This document shows positions 1 through 5,963 of a DNA stretch of 6,199 bases, piece by piece. Source of the stretch: an uncultured Marinilabiliales bacterium (GTDB taxonomy: Bacteria; Bacteroidota; Bacteroidia; Bacteroidales; BM520); NCBI GenBank assembly GCA_937877575.1, contig CALFIZ010000196.1, positions 1 to 6,199 of the forward strand, in the 5' to 3' direction. A program made the translations under genes and the position numbers. Within the stretch, counting starts at the first letter, position 1, and every line of letters begins with the position of its first letter. The notes below the pieces were generated by a model. It was not told where the DNA came from and did not search any database. It saw nothing but the letters and a program-made list of their open reading frames with translations.

Positions 1-729
1 GCCGGTTTCGTCTGTGCCGGCCTGCGGCCCGTGATTGTAGAAATGTTCCATCGACAAACGCCAGTGAGCGCCGGGCGACTTCAGACGCGGTATAACAGTT
101 CCGCGACCTGTACCTGCTGAAAGAAACCTGCCCACCTCCCGTGTATCACCGATTGTAGCCGAAAGTCCGATACGACGCGGGTTTACGCCTGCAAGACGAG
201 CGAGCCTTTCGATTATGCACAACGTCTGTCCGCCACGGTCGCCACGCAAAAAGGAATGGATTTCATCGATGACGACAAAACGCAAATCGCCGAACAGATG
301 CGGTATGTCGGCATGCTTGTGAAGAAGCATGGCCTCAAGGGATTCCGGGGTTATCTGAAGAATACCTGAGGGATGCCGCATCAGCTTGCGTTTCTGGCTC
401 TGCGACACGTCGCCATGCCAGTGCCATACCTGAACCCCACCTTCCTCGCAGATGTCGTTCAGGCGGATGAACTGGTCGTTGATGAGAGCTTTAAGCGGTG
501 CTATGTACAGACATCCGACCGATGTGGGCGGGTCTTCCAGCATAAGAGTTATAATCGGGAAGAAAGCAGCCTCCGTCTTACCGGAAGCCGTTGAGGCTGA
601 GAGCAATACATTTGAATCCGTGTTAAAAATCGCATCCCCTGCCGCTGACTGTATTGCCCTTAACTGCTCCCAGCCGCTCTGATAAACATATTGTTGGATA
701 AATGGCGAATATCGTGAAAAAACATCCAT
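1..729 (-). CDS. sngC: Lhr-like DEAD/DEAH-box helicase, third gene of a Shango-like operon (3' part beyond left edge)
   Basis: An open frame runs without a stop from an ATG at 729 to the left edge, giving the first 243 residues of a larger superfamily 2 helicase. Motifs appear in order: a Q-type motif around LRAIQ (23-27), motif I ASTASGKTE (45-53), motif Ia APLKAL (77-82), motif Ib TPESLE (127-132), motif II DEIH (155-158) and motif III LSATIG (189-194). The TPESL and DEIH forms and the LSATIGD context are typical of the Lhr-like group, ATP-dependent nucleic-acid translocases. The second RecA domain with motifs IV-VI must lie outside the window. The gene starts 14 nt after the ATPase stop, so it is in the same operon. 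With a DUF2791 ATPase it resembles brxHI of type 2 BREX. With the TerB protein as well it fits the helicase of Shango. The helicase family is seen directly; the defence role is inferred, and the letter C is assigned from memory of that system. Confidence 0.9.
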   Translation of the reverse strand, partial: MDVFSRYSPFIQQYVYQSGWEQLRAIQSAAGDAIFNTDSNVLLSASTASGKTEAAFFPIITLMLEDPPTSVGCLYIAPLKALINDQFIRLNDICEEGGVQVWHWHGDVSQSQKRKLMRHPSGILQITPESLEAMLLHKHADIPHLFGDLRFVVIDEIHSFLRGDRGGQTLCIIERLARLAGVNPRRIGLSATIGDTREVGRFLSAGTGRGTVIPRLKSPGAHWRLSMEHFYNHGPQAGTDETG

Positions 730-743
730 TTCTGAAGCATGAA

Positions 744-2078
744 TTAAATTGTGAAATCAGCGAAACCGACATCTATGGCTTTATCTTCCAATTCCGGCCT
801 TGCGTATGAGAAGGCATCGCTCTGAAGCAGCGTTTTCACGTCACGGTCAGGATTTTGATAGAGAATGTCAAGCAATTCAATAAAGTCACGTATGATTTCC
901 CTCGGAGTGATGTTAGTATCGGCACCGATGCGTCCATACTCGATTCTGATGAAATCGGCAAGGTCGTTGTCGGTAAGTTTGGTCTCATAGCCATAAAGAC
1001 TGCTGTGGAGACCGGCAAGTTTTTCCGACAGCACCAGCATTTCCTCGTTTGTCAATGGTTGAAGCCTTATGACCGGTGCAAGCATGTCCTCATCACCCTG
1101 CATAGAAAATTTGCCTTCCTGAAGACGGGAACGCAAAGCCTCATAACTGTATATGCCGCGGCGTGTATCCTCAACGCACTGCGGTGTTCCGCACATTATC
1201 GTACCAATATATCGGGCTTTCCCCTGCAGGGCGTCGTTGTACATCGTAAGAATTTTCTCATAGTTGTACTGGCGCGTTATCGCATTAGGTATCTTGTAAA
1301 TGTTGACCAGCTCATCCACAAGCACTATGAGTCCGCTATAGCCCGCCTGCCGGAAGAAATAGGCAAAGAGCTTAAGATACTCATACCAGTCGTCATCGCT
1401 TATAATCACATTCACACCAAGTTCCTGACGTGCCTCTGTCTTGGTGGAATATTCGCCGCGGAACCATTTCAACACCTTACCCTTCATGTCATCATCATCA
1501 TTGATGAAAGCATTGTAATATATCGAGAGAAGCCGTGCAAAATCGAAGCCATGGACAAGTTCCTGCATTGAACGTATGACAGCGTAAATCTGCTGTACAA
1601 CCCTCTGCCCGAATTCAGCCGAGTCGGGATTCAGACCGGTAAGTTCAGCCGTCTCAGTCTGAACCGAATTTATCCATTTGTCGAGAATCATGGTTAGTGC
1701 TCCGCCTTCAGGTTTTGTCTTCACGCTGAGATTGCTGATAAGTTCGCGGTAGGTCGCCAGTCCCTGTCCGTGAGTCCCCTGCAGTCTGCGTTCCGGTGAA
1801 AGGTCGGCATCCACGACAGCAAAACCTCTGTCCATCACGTAGTTGCGAATAATCTGAAGCAGAAACGACTTGCCGCTGCCGTATTTTCCGACTATGAACC
1901 GGAAAGACGCACCGCCTTCGCTGATAATATCCACATCGTGCAGCAGCGCTTCTATTTCCTTTCGCCTGCCGACGGTAATGTAAGGCAGTCCTACACGCGG
2001 CACCACCCCACCCTTCAAAGAGTTCAGCACCGTCTGCGCAATGCGCCGCGGTATCTTCTGTATATTATCTTTTGTCAT
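744..2078 (-). CDS. sngB: DUF2791/BrxD-like P-loop ATPase of a Shango-like defence operon
   Basis: This encodes a complete 444-residue cytoplasmic ATPase. The N-terminus (about 10-45) has the conserved lead-in RRIAQTVLNSLKGGVVPRVG and a GRRKEIE element. Walker A is GKYGSGKS (64-71) and Walker B is LIVLVDELVN (250-259) with D255 and E256. A sensor-like strand IGTIMCGTP (291-299) is followed by the arginine-rich YEALRSRLQ (312-320), a candidate arginine finger. The C-terminus has TPREIIRDFIELLDIL (391-406), usual at the end of the DUF2791 family. Members of this family include BrxD of type 2 BREX and the Shango ATPase. Its ATG overlaps the stop of the upstream TerB gene as ATGA, which implies translational coupling and probably matched protein amounts. 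There is no signal peptide or membrane segment. The ATPase fold is certain from motifs; what it acts on (DNA loading, partner remodelling) is inferred. The symbol is used in the Shango sense; brxD-like is the alternative name. Confidence 0.9.
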   Translation of the reverse strand: MTKDNIQKIPRRIAQTVLNSLKGGVVPRVGLPYITVGRRKEIEALLHDVDIISEGGASFRFIVGKYGSGKSFLLQIIRNYVMDRGFAVVDADLSPERRLQGTHGQGLATYRELISNLSVKTKPEGGALTMILDKWINSVQTETAELTGLNPDSAEFGQRVVQQIYAVIRSMQELVHGFDFARLLSIYYNAFINDDDDMKGKVLKWFRGEYSTKTEARQELGVNVIISDDDWYEYLKLFAYFFRQAGYSGLIVLVDELVNIYKIPNAITRQYNYEKILTMYNDALQGKARYIGTIMCGTPQCVEDTRRGIYSYEALRSRLQEGKFSMQGDEDMLAPVIRLQPLTNEEMLVLSEKLAGLHSSLYGYETKLTDNDLADFIRIEYGRIGADTNITPREIIRDFIELLDILYQNPDRDVKTLLQSDAFSYARPELEDKAIDVGFADFTI

Positions 2079-3607
2079 AATAAGCCAATAATTTCATCTT
2101 TATAATCTTCCAAAATTTCAGGACCGGTGCCATCATCAACTATGACGGTATCCTGGAATTCATCCATCAACTTTTCATTTATTCCATCAATCATCACACC
2201 TTCAGGAATATGTTTCTCCCTGAGAAAACTCTTCCAGCTGCCGCCATTCAGCAGAAGATGCACAAATGCGGTCTCATCTTCGTCAAGAACAGTATCGGAC
2301 ACCGCATCAACGGACGGCTCTTCATTGTCGGAAGAGTTATCATAAACAATCGCAACATTCTGATTTTCAATCTTATCATCTTCGGTGAGCATAGCATCGC
2401 GGATGACATCGGCATCAGAGCGTATGGCATCGAGCTTTGATAAATCTATTTCTATCTTAGGCCTTGCAGCTTCTTCTTTTTCACGCACATACCCGTCGAT
2501 CACATCCCGGATTAGAGATTCCGTTTCCGCATCATCAATACGCTTTAAGGTTTGGGTGCCACAATGGAACTTCATTCTGATTATACGGTCGGTTTCATGC
2601 ATAATCATTCCAAGTTTGTCTTCGTTCCGGCGGATGATTTTCCCCTGAAAGCCGAAAACCGACCATAAGCCGTTATTGCAGCAGTAATGGCGTACCGGAC
2701 TCACTTCAAAAATCCGCTGCGCAGGAGGATTAGGGTTATAAAAGACTGCTCCTGAAAACATCGTGCAAGGCACCCGCTGTCTCGCTCCAAAGCATACGTT
2801 CACGATATTCTTGTGTTCACGGGCTTCAACAACAGGTATTGCATGACGCATGACACGGACTGTGATTTTGCGATAATCTTCGGGCATTTTCACGTAAGCT
2901 TTTGACTTTTCGGCATTATACGTCGAAATCCGGCTCAGCACATCAAAAAACAGATCATCATCAATATTCCTGTAGTCGGAAAGGGCTGTAATATCCCTGT
3001 CAGATTGAATCACCTTACTGAAGTATTTGCCGCATTTGTCTGAGAGGTTATAATACACGATGTAGTCGCATATCCAATATTTGAGATAAACTGAAACCCT
3101 CGGCTCGCTTATTCTGTACGACTCAAAGAGTTCATCAAGCAGTTCATATCCTTCTTCCGGATTTTTCACACCGACATTCATCAGAAGTTCATAGATATAG
3201 ACAAAAAGGTATGAAACCGGAACTTCAGGACGAAGGCCGAGTCGCAGCATCTTTCTGATTGTGAAGTAGCTGCGCATTTGAGCCGCATTCATGTCCTGAT
3301 ACGTAGGGTAATATCTTGAGAAAGCGACTATTTCGGCATCATCCTTGAAATCTTCCATGAACTTTGCCTGCCGGTAGAATGACTTGTTGCGCGTAAACGA
3401 CCAGTTGTCTTCGTTTGTCATGTCAACCAGCCTGCGTATCATTTCAGGGGTTTCATCATCAAAATCGGAATAAAGTTTTATGAAAGGAATCATTTCCGGA
3501 CTGTGCGGTTCTTCAGGAGGCACGAAATCCCAGAGGCCGTACCGGTCATCCGATGGGACGGCATTCTTTGTTAGCGGTCTGTCTGTATAAGCATCCGAAG
3601 AATTCAT
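2075..3607 (-). CDS. sngA: TerB_N/TerB_C domain protein, first gene of a Shango-like operon
   Basis: This is a 510-residue protein. The TerB_N domain spans about 65-190, with FYRQAKFMEDF (77-87), the hallmark YYPTYQDMN (99-107), MRSYFTIRK (111-119), LFVYIYELL (134-142) and YLKYWICDYIVYYNL (174-188). A middle region (about 240-375) has a Cys pair (C309, C310) but no domain I can name. An acidic linker lies at about 420-446. The TerB_C domain ends the protein, with VMIDGINEKLMDEFQD (471-486) and EDYKDEIIGLL (500-510). TerB-type domains are known from Ter stress and DNA-processing systems; here nothing suggests tellurite resistance itself. I chose the ATG at 3607. A longer frame starting with TTG at 3634 would begin upstream of the promoter -7 element. 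This first operon gene overlaps the ATPase by ATGA. In Shango the TerB protein is thought to link the system to the membrane, but no membrane segment is visible here. Family assignment is strong; role is inferred. Confidence 0.88.
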   Translation of the reverse strand: MNSSDAYTDRPLTKNAVPSDDRYGLWDFVPPEEPHSPEMIPFIKLYSDFDDETPEMIRRLVDMTNEDNWSFTRNKSFYRQAKFMEDFKDDAEIVAFSRYYPTYQDMNAAQMRSYFTIRKMLRLGLRPEVPVSYLFVYIYELLMNVGVKNPEEGYELLDELFESYRISEPRVSVYLKYWICDYIVYYNLSDKCGKYFSKVIQSDRDITALSDYRNIDDDLFFDVLSRISTYNAEKSKAYVKMPEDYRKITVRVMRHAIPVVEAREHKNIVNVCFGARQRVPCTMFSGAVFYNPNPPAQRIFEVSPVRHYCCNNGLWSVFGFQGKIIRRNEDKLGMIMHETDRIIRMKFHCGTQTLKRIDDAETESLIRDVIDGYVREKEEAARPKIEIDLSKLDAIRSDADVIRDAMLTEDDKIENQNVAIVYDNSSDNEEPSVDAVSDTVLDEDETAFVHLLLNGGSWKSFLREKHIPEGVMIDGINEKLMDEFQDTVIVDDGTGPEILEDYKDEIIGLL

Positions 3608-3611
3608 AACG

Positions 3612-3645
3612 CAAATGTACAAATTAATATGCAATTGGTGACAAA
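3612..3645 (-). promoter_or_regulatory. Bacteroidota-type promoter of the Shango-like operon
   Basis: On the minus strand, TACATTTG (3619-3612) fits the Bacteroidota -7 consensus TAnnTTTG exactly. TTTG (3645-3642) lies 22 nt upstream as the -33 element. Transcription would start at about 3605-3609, on or within a few bases of the chosen ATG at 3607. The mRNA would then be leaderless or nearly so. No experiment supports the start site; the call rests on consensus match and position. Confidence 0.6.
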
Positions 3646-3678
3646 AACATTTCTATCTTTACCAAGAACCTTATTCTT

Positions 3679-3712
3679 TTTGGCATTGGTATTGAAAAAA
3701 AGTGTATTTTTG
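3679..3712 (+). promoter_or_regulatory. Bacteroidota-type promoter of hipBA
   Basis: TATTTTTG (3705-3712) matches TAnnTTTG exactly, and TTTG (3679-3682) lies 22 nt upstream as the -33 element. This is the same spacing as in the divergent promoter. The predicted start at about 3716-3719 leaves a leader of about 70 nt before the hipB ATG at 3789. The -33 box lies inside an imperfect inverted repeat, which is where an autoregulating antitoxin could bind. Confidence 0.6.
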
Positions 3713-3788
3713 CAGTTGGAAAATATAACAATACATCATAAAACATATATAAACAACAATAAATATATCTCTAAATATCGATTGACTT

Positions 3789-4139
3789 ATGAGTAAGACC
3801 ACAATGGGTACACGGTTGCCACGTAAGTTGGAGGCACATCTGCAGACGGTTGGCGAACAGATAAGGCTGGCGCGCCTGCGTCGCGACCTCAGCATAGCAC
3901 AGGTGGCAGAAAGGGCTACCTGCTCTCCCCTGACGGTCACCCGCGTAGAGAAAGGGAGCCCTACTGTGGCTATGGGCATCTACCTACGCATCCTGTACGC
4001 CCTTCAGCTGGAGGATGACATCCTCATGCTGGCACAGAAAGACGAGCTTGGGCGCACCTTGCAGGATCTCTCGCTGAAACATCGCGAAAGAGCCTCGAAG
4101 AAAGCGTCGCCATCGAAGACGGCAGTCACCAATCACTAA
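3789..4139 (+). CDS. hipB: HipB-like Xre-family HTH regulator/antitoxin
   Basis: This is a 116-residue protein with a single Xre-type helix-turn-helix at about 22-78. It runs from GEQIRLARLRRDLSIAQVAE through the likely recognition helix SPLTVTRVEKG (46-56) to the scaffold helices IYLRILYALQLEDDI (64-78). The following segment AQKDELGRTLQDL (82-94) is common in HTH partners of HipA-family kinases. The C-terminus is rich in Lys and Ser and probably disordered. In HipBA modules such a protein binds DNA as a dimer, represses its own operon and restrains the HipA kinase. The gene lies 16 bp upstream of hipA in the same direction, behind its own promoter. The alternative is a regulator of HipA-like kinase expression that is not a true antitoxin. 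E. coli HipB is shorter (about 88 residues), so the tail is an extension relative to that protein. Confidence 0.8.
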   Translation: MSKTTMGTRLPRKLEAHLQTVGEQIRLARLRRDLSIAQVAERATCSPLTVTRVEKGSPTVAMGIYLRILYALQLEDDILMLAQKDELGRTLQDLSLKHRERASKKASPSKTAVTNH

Positions 4140-4155
4140 TCGCCATTCACTCATC

Positions 4156-5415
4156 ATGCAGAGACTTTACGTATATGCCTGTTTCGACTGGTTGCCGTCG
4201 CCCTTGCCGATGGGGGTACTCGGCTACGAGAGCCTTCGTGGCACCGACTCCTACTCGTTTTGCTATGCCGACGACTGGCTGCGACGCTACGGTGCACTCT
4301 TCATCAGTGCCGACATAAGGAACTATCCCGGTATGCAGTACACCTTGCCGGGACGTGACATCTTCGGCTGCTTTGCCGATGCCCTGCCCGACCGGTGGGG
4401 ACGGCTGCTGGTATCCCGTCGCGAACAGATCCTCGCTGCCGAACAGCAAAGGCCGCTACGACGGCTCACATCGTTCGACTACCTGACCGGCATTGATGAC
4501 TACTCACGCATGGGTGCCTTGCGATTCAAAACATCGCCCGACGGGGACTATATCAATGTTGACGATCGGTTGCGCATTCCTCCGCTGGCCGACATCAAGG
4601 CACTTGTGGCAGCAAGCCACGAAGTGGAACGCTGCGAGGAGCGAAACATGCTCCCGGAGAAACGGTGGATACAACAGCTCGTCAATCCGGGGTCCTCGCT
4701 TGGTGGCGCTCGCCCCAAAGCCAGTGTCCTCGATGCCGAAGGCAGACTTTGCGTCGCCAAGTTCCCGTCGCGCAATGACGACTACGACGTGGCCTTGTGG
4801 GAGCATCTGTGCCACCTGCTTGCTGACAAGGCCGGTATTGACGCTGCTGTCACCTCTGTCGTTTCCGCTGGCGACCGTTACCATGTCCTGCTTTCGCGCC
4901 GCTTCGACCGTACCGACGACGGACGTCGTCACCATTTTGCCTCAGCGATGACGCTGCTGGGTCTCTCCGACGGATGCAATGCCGCCACCGGTAACGGATA
5001 TGTTGACATCGTTGACTTCATCGTGCAGCACTGCTGTGACGTGGAATGCAACCTCCACCAGCTGTACCGCCGTGTGGCGTTCAACATCGCCGTAGGCAAC
5101 AGCGACGACCATTTCCGCAACCACGGCTTCCTGCTCACGCCACGTGGGTGGACCCTCTCGCCGGCCTACGACATCAACCCCACCCATAGAGCCTCGCAGA
5201 GCCTGCTCATCAACCGCAACACTGCAGCTGCCGACCTGCAGCTGCTGCTGGAATCGTCGGACGACTACATGATTCCCCGCAACGAGGCTACAGCCATCAT
5301 CCGCGACGTGTCCCAAGCCGTAGCGACCTGGCAGACAGTGGCTCGGCACCTGAATGTCGCCCCTCGCGAAGCGGATTATTTCCGCGAAATCTTTACCCGC
5401 CAGCCTTGCATCTGA
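4156..5415 (+). CDS. hipA: HipA-family serine/threonine kinase toxin
   Basis: This full-length, 419-residue HipA-family kinase has an N-terminal coupling domain (about 1-100, containing GVLGYESLRG and FADALPDRWGR). The kinase core follows. The glycine-rich GSSLGGARPKA (179-189) is the region that carries the regulatory phosphoserine in E. coli HipA. Next are VAKFPS (200-205) with the ATP-contacting K202, and LLSRRFDR (245-252). The catalytic loop is GNSDDHFRNHGF (314-325), with D317 as predicted base and N322 as metal ligand. LSPAYDI (334-340) carries the metal-binding D339. Every catalytic residue is present, so the protein should be active. E. coli HipA phosphorylates glutamyl-tRNA synthetase and causes dormancy; other family members use other targets, so the substrate here is unknown. 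The ATG at 4156 follows hipB by 16 bp with no Shine-Dalgarno. GC is high (37 of 60 bases at 5221-5280) against 23 of 60 at 2341-2400 in the TerB gene, which suggests a different origin. Confidence 0.87.
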   Translation: MQRLYVYACFDWLPSPLPMGVLGYESLRGTDSYSFCYADDWLRRYGALFISADIRNYPGMQYTLPGRDIFGCFADALPDRWGRLLVSRREQILAAEQQRPLRRLTSFDYLTGIDDYSRMGALRFKTSPDGDYINVDDRLRIPPLADIKALVAASHEVERCEERNMLPEKRWIQQLVNPGSSLGGARPKASVLDAEGRLCVAKFPSRNDDYDVALWEHLCHLLADKAGIDAAVTSVVSAGDRYHVLLSRRFDRTDDGRRHHFASAMTLLGLSDGCNAATGNGYVDIVDFIVQHCCDVECNLHQLYRRVAFNIAVGNSDDHFRNHGFLLTPRGWTLSPAYDINPTHRASQSLLINRNTAAADLQLLLESSDDYMIPRNEATAIIRDVSQAVATWQTVARHLNVAPREADYFREIFTRQPCI

Positions 5416-5472
5416 CCGTCACCAGCCAACTACCATTTCTTAGGGAATCCTCATAACCAATCCCCCTCCTGC

Positions 5473-5514
5473 GGCCGTCGCGGCTGCCGCAATGCGACAG
5501 CCCTACAATGGAAT
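5473..5514. repeat. Palindrome-containing repeat, copy 1, with a degenerate extra arm
   Basis: The repeat proper spans 5482-5514. Left arm GGCTGCCGC (5482-5490), loop AAT and right arm GCGACAGCC (5494-5502) form a 9-bp stem with one C-A mismatch. The tail CCTACAATGGAAT is shared with copy 3. Just upstream, GGCCGTCGC (5473-5481) differs by one base from the reverse complement of the right arm, so it looks like a remnant of another unit and offers an alternative pairing. The copy lies 66 bp after the hipA stop and could also stop hipA transcripts, although no T-run follows. Confidence 0.8.
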
Positions 5515-5528
5515 CGATGTCACCCCGT

Positions 5529-5553
5529 GGCTGCCGCAATGCGACAAATGGGA
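5529..5553. repeat. Palindrome-containing repeat, copy 2 (7-nt internal deletion)
   Basis: The first 18 bases are identical to the start of copies 1 and 3: the GGCTGCCGC arm, AAT, then GCGACA. Seven bases (GCCCTAC) are then missing and the unit resumes with AATGGGA. The deletion removes the outer half of the right arm and weakens the hairpin. It starts 47 bp after copy 1 and 26 bp before copy 3. Confidence 0.8.
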
Positions 5554-5554
5554 C

Positions 5555-5587
5555 GGCTGCCGCAATGCGACAGCCCTACAATGGGAT
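5555..5587. repeat. Palindrome-containing repeat, copy 3
   Basis: Bases 5555-5584 are identical to 5482-5511 over 30 nt, including both arms, the AAT loop and CCTACAATGG. The copies differ only afterwards (GAT against AAT). The 3' edge runs into a small hairpin, TGGGA (5582-5586) and TCCCA (5591-5595) around a TATT loop, and the promoter of the next gene follows 40 bp later. Confidence 0.85.
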
Positions 5588-5605
5588 ATTTCCCAATTTG
5601 TCTGT

Positions 5606-5634
5606 GTTGAAATCGGAATTTTTATGTAAATTTG
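5606..5634 (+). promoter_or_regulatory. Promoter of the TIGR04076-family gene
   Basis: TAAATTTG (5627-5634) fits the Bacteroidota -7 consensus TAnnTTTG exactly. The best -33 candidate is GTTG (5606-5609), 17 nt upstream, which is a little close; TTTG at 5597-5600 is 26 nt away, a little far. Transcription would begin near 5638-5641, giving a leader of about 18 nt before the ATG at 5658. This position rules out the longer frame starting at 5508. Confidence 0.55.
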
Positions 5635-5657
5635 CTGTTTCAATCATACATGCTGAT

Positions 5658-5963
5658 ATGAAGAAAGTTAAAATCACGGTTATGTGCCGGACACAATATC
5701 CGGAGTTGTCGCACATTTATGAAAATCCTATAGAACATCCCTGCGATATGGTTGACGGGATGACGTATGTGTCAGCAGATGCGCAGAAGCCGGAAGGTTT
5801 GTGCGACAGTGCCTGGAGCTCCATGCGTGAGTTTGTGGAGACACTGGCTGCCGGCGGCGGCGATTTCTTCGACGGCTGGATGAAGAATCCTCACTCCGCG
5901 ATGATTTCCTGCAATGACGGCTTCAGACCGGTGTCGTTTTTAATAGAGACGGTGGAGGACTGA
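5658..5963 (+). CDS. TIGR04076 family protein of unknown function
   Basis: This small protein of 101 residues begins MKKVKITVMCRTQYPEL. It has the features I associate with the TIGR04076 family: a basic beta-strand start, an early short acidic segment, then the central QKPEGLCDSAWSSMREFV (about 45-62), the glycine-rich LAAGGGDF and a C-terminal strand SAMISCNDGFRPVSFLIETVED. Family members are about 90-110 residues and have no established function that I know of. Two conserved-looking cysteines (in the LCDSAW and SCNDG stretches) could bind metal or be redox-active, but this is speculation. The start at 5658 is chosen because it begins the family homology and lies about 18 nt after the predicted transcription start; an ATG at 5508 would translate the repeat region. 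The 3' end overlaps rlmN on the other strand by 73 bp. Confidence 0.8.
   Translation: MKKVKITVMCRTQYPELSHIYENPIEHPCDMVDGMTYVSADAQKPEGLCDSAWSSMREFVETLAAGGGDFFDGWMKNPHSAMISCNDGFRPVSFLIETVED

Larger units (their letters stand above)
3608..3788. other. Divergent intergenic control region between the Shango-like operon and hipBA
   Basis: This 181-bp AT-rich stretch separates two divergent operons and holds one promoter for each. ATTGGT occurs at 3634-3639 and 3685-3690, 51 bp apart, and the inverted half ACCAA lies between them at 3661-3665. CCAAGAA (3662-3668) faces TTCTTTTTGG (3674-3683), an imperfect inverted repeat overlapping the hipB -33 element. Either could be an operator for the HipB-like regulator, but the matches are short. 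The stretch 3713-3788 would be an unusually AT-rich leader of about 70 nt for hipBA. I see no ORF or RNA gene in the region. Confidence 0.5.
5416..5657. other. Intergenic region with repeats between hipA and the TIGR04076 gene
   Basis: This 242-bp gap contains the three repeat copies and then an AT-rich promoter segment. Bases 5416-5470 show no ORF, RNA gene or recognisable site. One forward frame can be read from 5508 through copies 2 and 3 into the downstream gene, but it crosses that gene's promoter and is not a credible coding region. Confidence 0.6.

Noticed and set aside
373..682. Short plus-strand frames of 73 and 76 codons at the left end
   Set aside because: They lie opposite the helicase motifs I-Ib, which define the real coding strand.
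855..1571. 238-codon open frame on the plus strand opposite the ATPase gene
   Set aside because: It is antisense to a gene with clear Walker motifs, its translation resembles no family I know, and no promoter precedes it. It is a shadow of the minus-strand codons.
2075..3607. Tellurite resistance function for the TerB-domain gene
   Set aside because: No terC, terD/terE or terZ-type genes are present. The TerB_N/TerB_C architecture with ATPase and helicase points to DNA processing or defence.
3740..3775. ATATAT pairs around 3747 and 3764 in the hipB leader as an operator
   Set aside because: ATATAT is self-complementary and expected by chance in such AT-rich DNA, with no further symmetry.
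4120..4156. Tandem-like CACT/CATT motifs across the hipB-hipA junction
   Set aside because: The units are only 4-8 nt, irregular and partly coding, too weak to call a repeat.
4156..5415. Antisense frames of 69-143 codons within hipA
   Set aside because: They are shadows produced by the GC-rich codon usage of hipA; none shows a recognisable motif.
5473..5587. CRISPR array
   Set aside because: Only three units, spacing of 47 and 26 bp, one unit with an internal deletion and no cas genes nearby.
5508..5657. N-terminal extension of the TIGR04076 gene from an ATG at 5508
   Set aside because: It would translate repeat copies 2 and 3 and the promoter -7 box, and family similarity begins at the ATG at 5658.
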